DNA from: an uncultured Eubacteriales bacterium | Lineage (GTDB): Bacteria > Bacillota > Clostridia > Oscillospirales > Oscillospiraceae | Assembly (NCBI GenBank): GCA_900544945.1 | Contig: UQXG01000139.1 | Coordinates: 1-5,289, forward strand | DNA length: 5,289 nucleotides | Direction: 5' to 3' | Shown here: piece after piece, positions 5,154-5,289 of the stretch | Layout of the letters: each line of letters begins with the position of its first letter | Numbering within the stretch: position 1 is the stretch's first letter | Made by a program: the position numbers and the translations under genes | The notes under the pieces: generated by a model | What the model was told of the DNA's origin: nothing | Database searches by the model: none | The model's input: only the letters and a program-made list of their open reading frames with translations

Positions 5154-5178
5154 TCTTTTGGAGCAGTGCTCCAAAAGA
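5154..5178. repeat. Perfect 25-bp palindrome, TCTTTTGGAGCA-G-TGCTCCAAAAGA
   Basis: Two perfect 12-bp arms (5154-5165 and 5167-5178) surround a single base. As RNA it would form a long hairpin with a tiny loop; as DNA it could be a protein site or cruciform. It overlaps the T-run side of the rplL terminator, so it is the second hairpin met by polymerase leaving rplL. No T-run follows it in the minus direction, so it is not a second classical terminator. Confidence 0.7.
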
Positions 5179-5211
5179 AAAGGAAAAGCCGCCGCCATTT
5201 CTGGCGGCGGC
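5172..5211 (-). terminator. Rho-independent terminator of rplL
   Basis: In the minus-strand transcript GCCGCCGCC (5203-5211) pairs perfectly with GGCGGCGGC (5188-5196) around a 6-nt loop, followed by TTTTCCTTTTCTTTT. The stem begins 23 nt after the rplL stop. It is a strong intrinsic terminator and marks the end of the ribosomal protein transcript. Confidence 0.92.
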
Positions 5212-5234
5212 ACAGCATTCCATGGGGAGATAAC

Positions 5235-5289
5235 TTACTTGATCTCGGCCTCGGCGCCGGCTTCCTTCAGCTCGGCAACCAGCTTCTCG
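5235..5289 (-). CDS. rplL: Ribosomal protein L7/L12, C-terminal fragment cut by the window edge
   Basis: Only the last 17 residues are in the window: EKLVAELKEAGAEAEIK and then TAA. The pattern of an amphipathic helix, then EAGAE and a short final strand ending in Lys, is the C-terminus of bacterial L7/L12, the stalk protein of the 50S subunit that recruits translation factors. The strong terminator directly behind fits the end of the rplJ-rplL transcript. The call rests on a short fragment; the sequence beyond 5289 would settle it. Confidence 0.82.
   Translation of the reverse strand, partial: EKLVAELKEAGAEAEIK

Noticed and set aside
4909..5234. CRISPR array or riboswitch in the intergenic region
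   Set aside because: The repeats are unlike each other, only two copies of any one unit occur, and there is no regular spacer pattern; no known riboswitch core is visible.

Overview
The window looks like a chromosomal segment of a low-to-mid GC Gram-positive anaerobe of the class Clostridia, most likely Oscillospiraceae (Ruminococcaceae) or a close relative. The grounds are strong GGAGG-type ribosome sites, a PadR/HAAS/DUF4097 operon typical of Firmicutes, a lipoprotein glycosidase, a small '...DPQGSYTGRPE...PVQDADDL' protein that I associate with Clostridia, and palindromic intergenic repeats of a style common in gut Clostridia. The genus cannot be fixed from this sequence alone.

Nearly everything is on the minus strand, so in transcription order the window reads right to left. 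At the right edge is the 3' end of a ribosomal protein L7/L12 gene (rplL, stop at 5235) followed by a strong intrinsic terminator (5172-5211). The intergenic stretch 4909-5171 has no gene. It is packed with several unrelated palindromic or repeated elements (5154-5178, 5118-5139, 5001-5041, and a direct repeat at 4961-4978 and 5080-5097). Next come an uncharacterised polytopic membrane protein (3991-4908) and, 14 bp on, a lipoprotein family-3 glycosidase of the NagZ type (2819-3976), probably one operon acting at the cell envelope. A single plus-strand gene, a 33-residue protein (2717-2818), sits against the grain in the 146-bp gap between the glycosidase and rlmH; its stop codon abuts the glycosidase stop with no base between. 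rlmH (2190-2672) encodes the 23S rRNA pseudouridine-1915 N3-methyltransferase and ends in a clear terminator (2136-2184).

The left part is a compact three-gene operon with overlapping ends: a PadR-type repressor (1710-2072), a HAAS-domain membrane protein with a duplicated two-helix module (913-1737), and a membrane-anchored DUF4097 beta-ladder protein (66-926). A near-consensus promoter (TTGACA, 17 bp, TAAGAT) lies just upstream of the PadR gene, with a 9-bp direct repeat flanking the -35 box that is a candidate autoregulatory operator. Such PadR/HAAS/DUF4097 operons are widespread but poorly characterised, and envelope-stress sensing is a guess.

I do not see a CRISPR array, phage or defence system, or insertion sequence here. 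The least explained items are the counter-oriented 33-residue gene, the uncharacterised membrane partner of the glycosidase, and the repeat cluster after rplL. Several gene starts were moved inward from the longest open frame because a good ribosome site and the family N-terminus agree on the shorter form.
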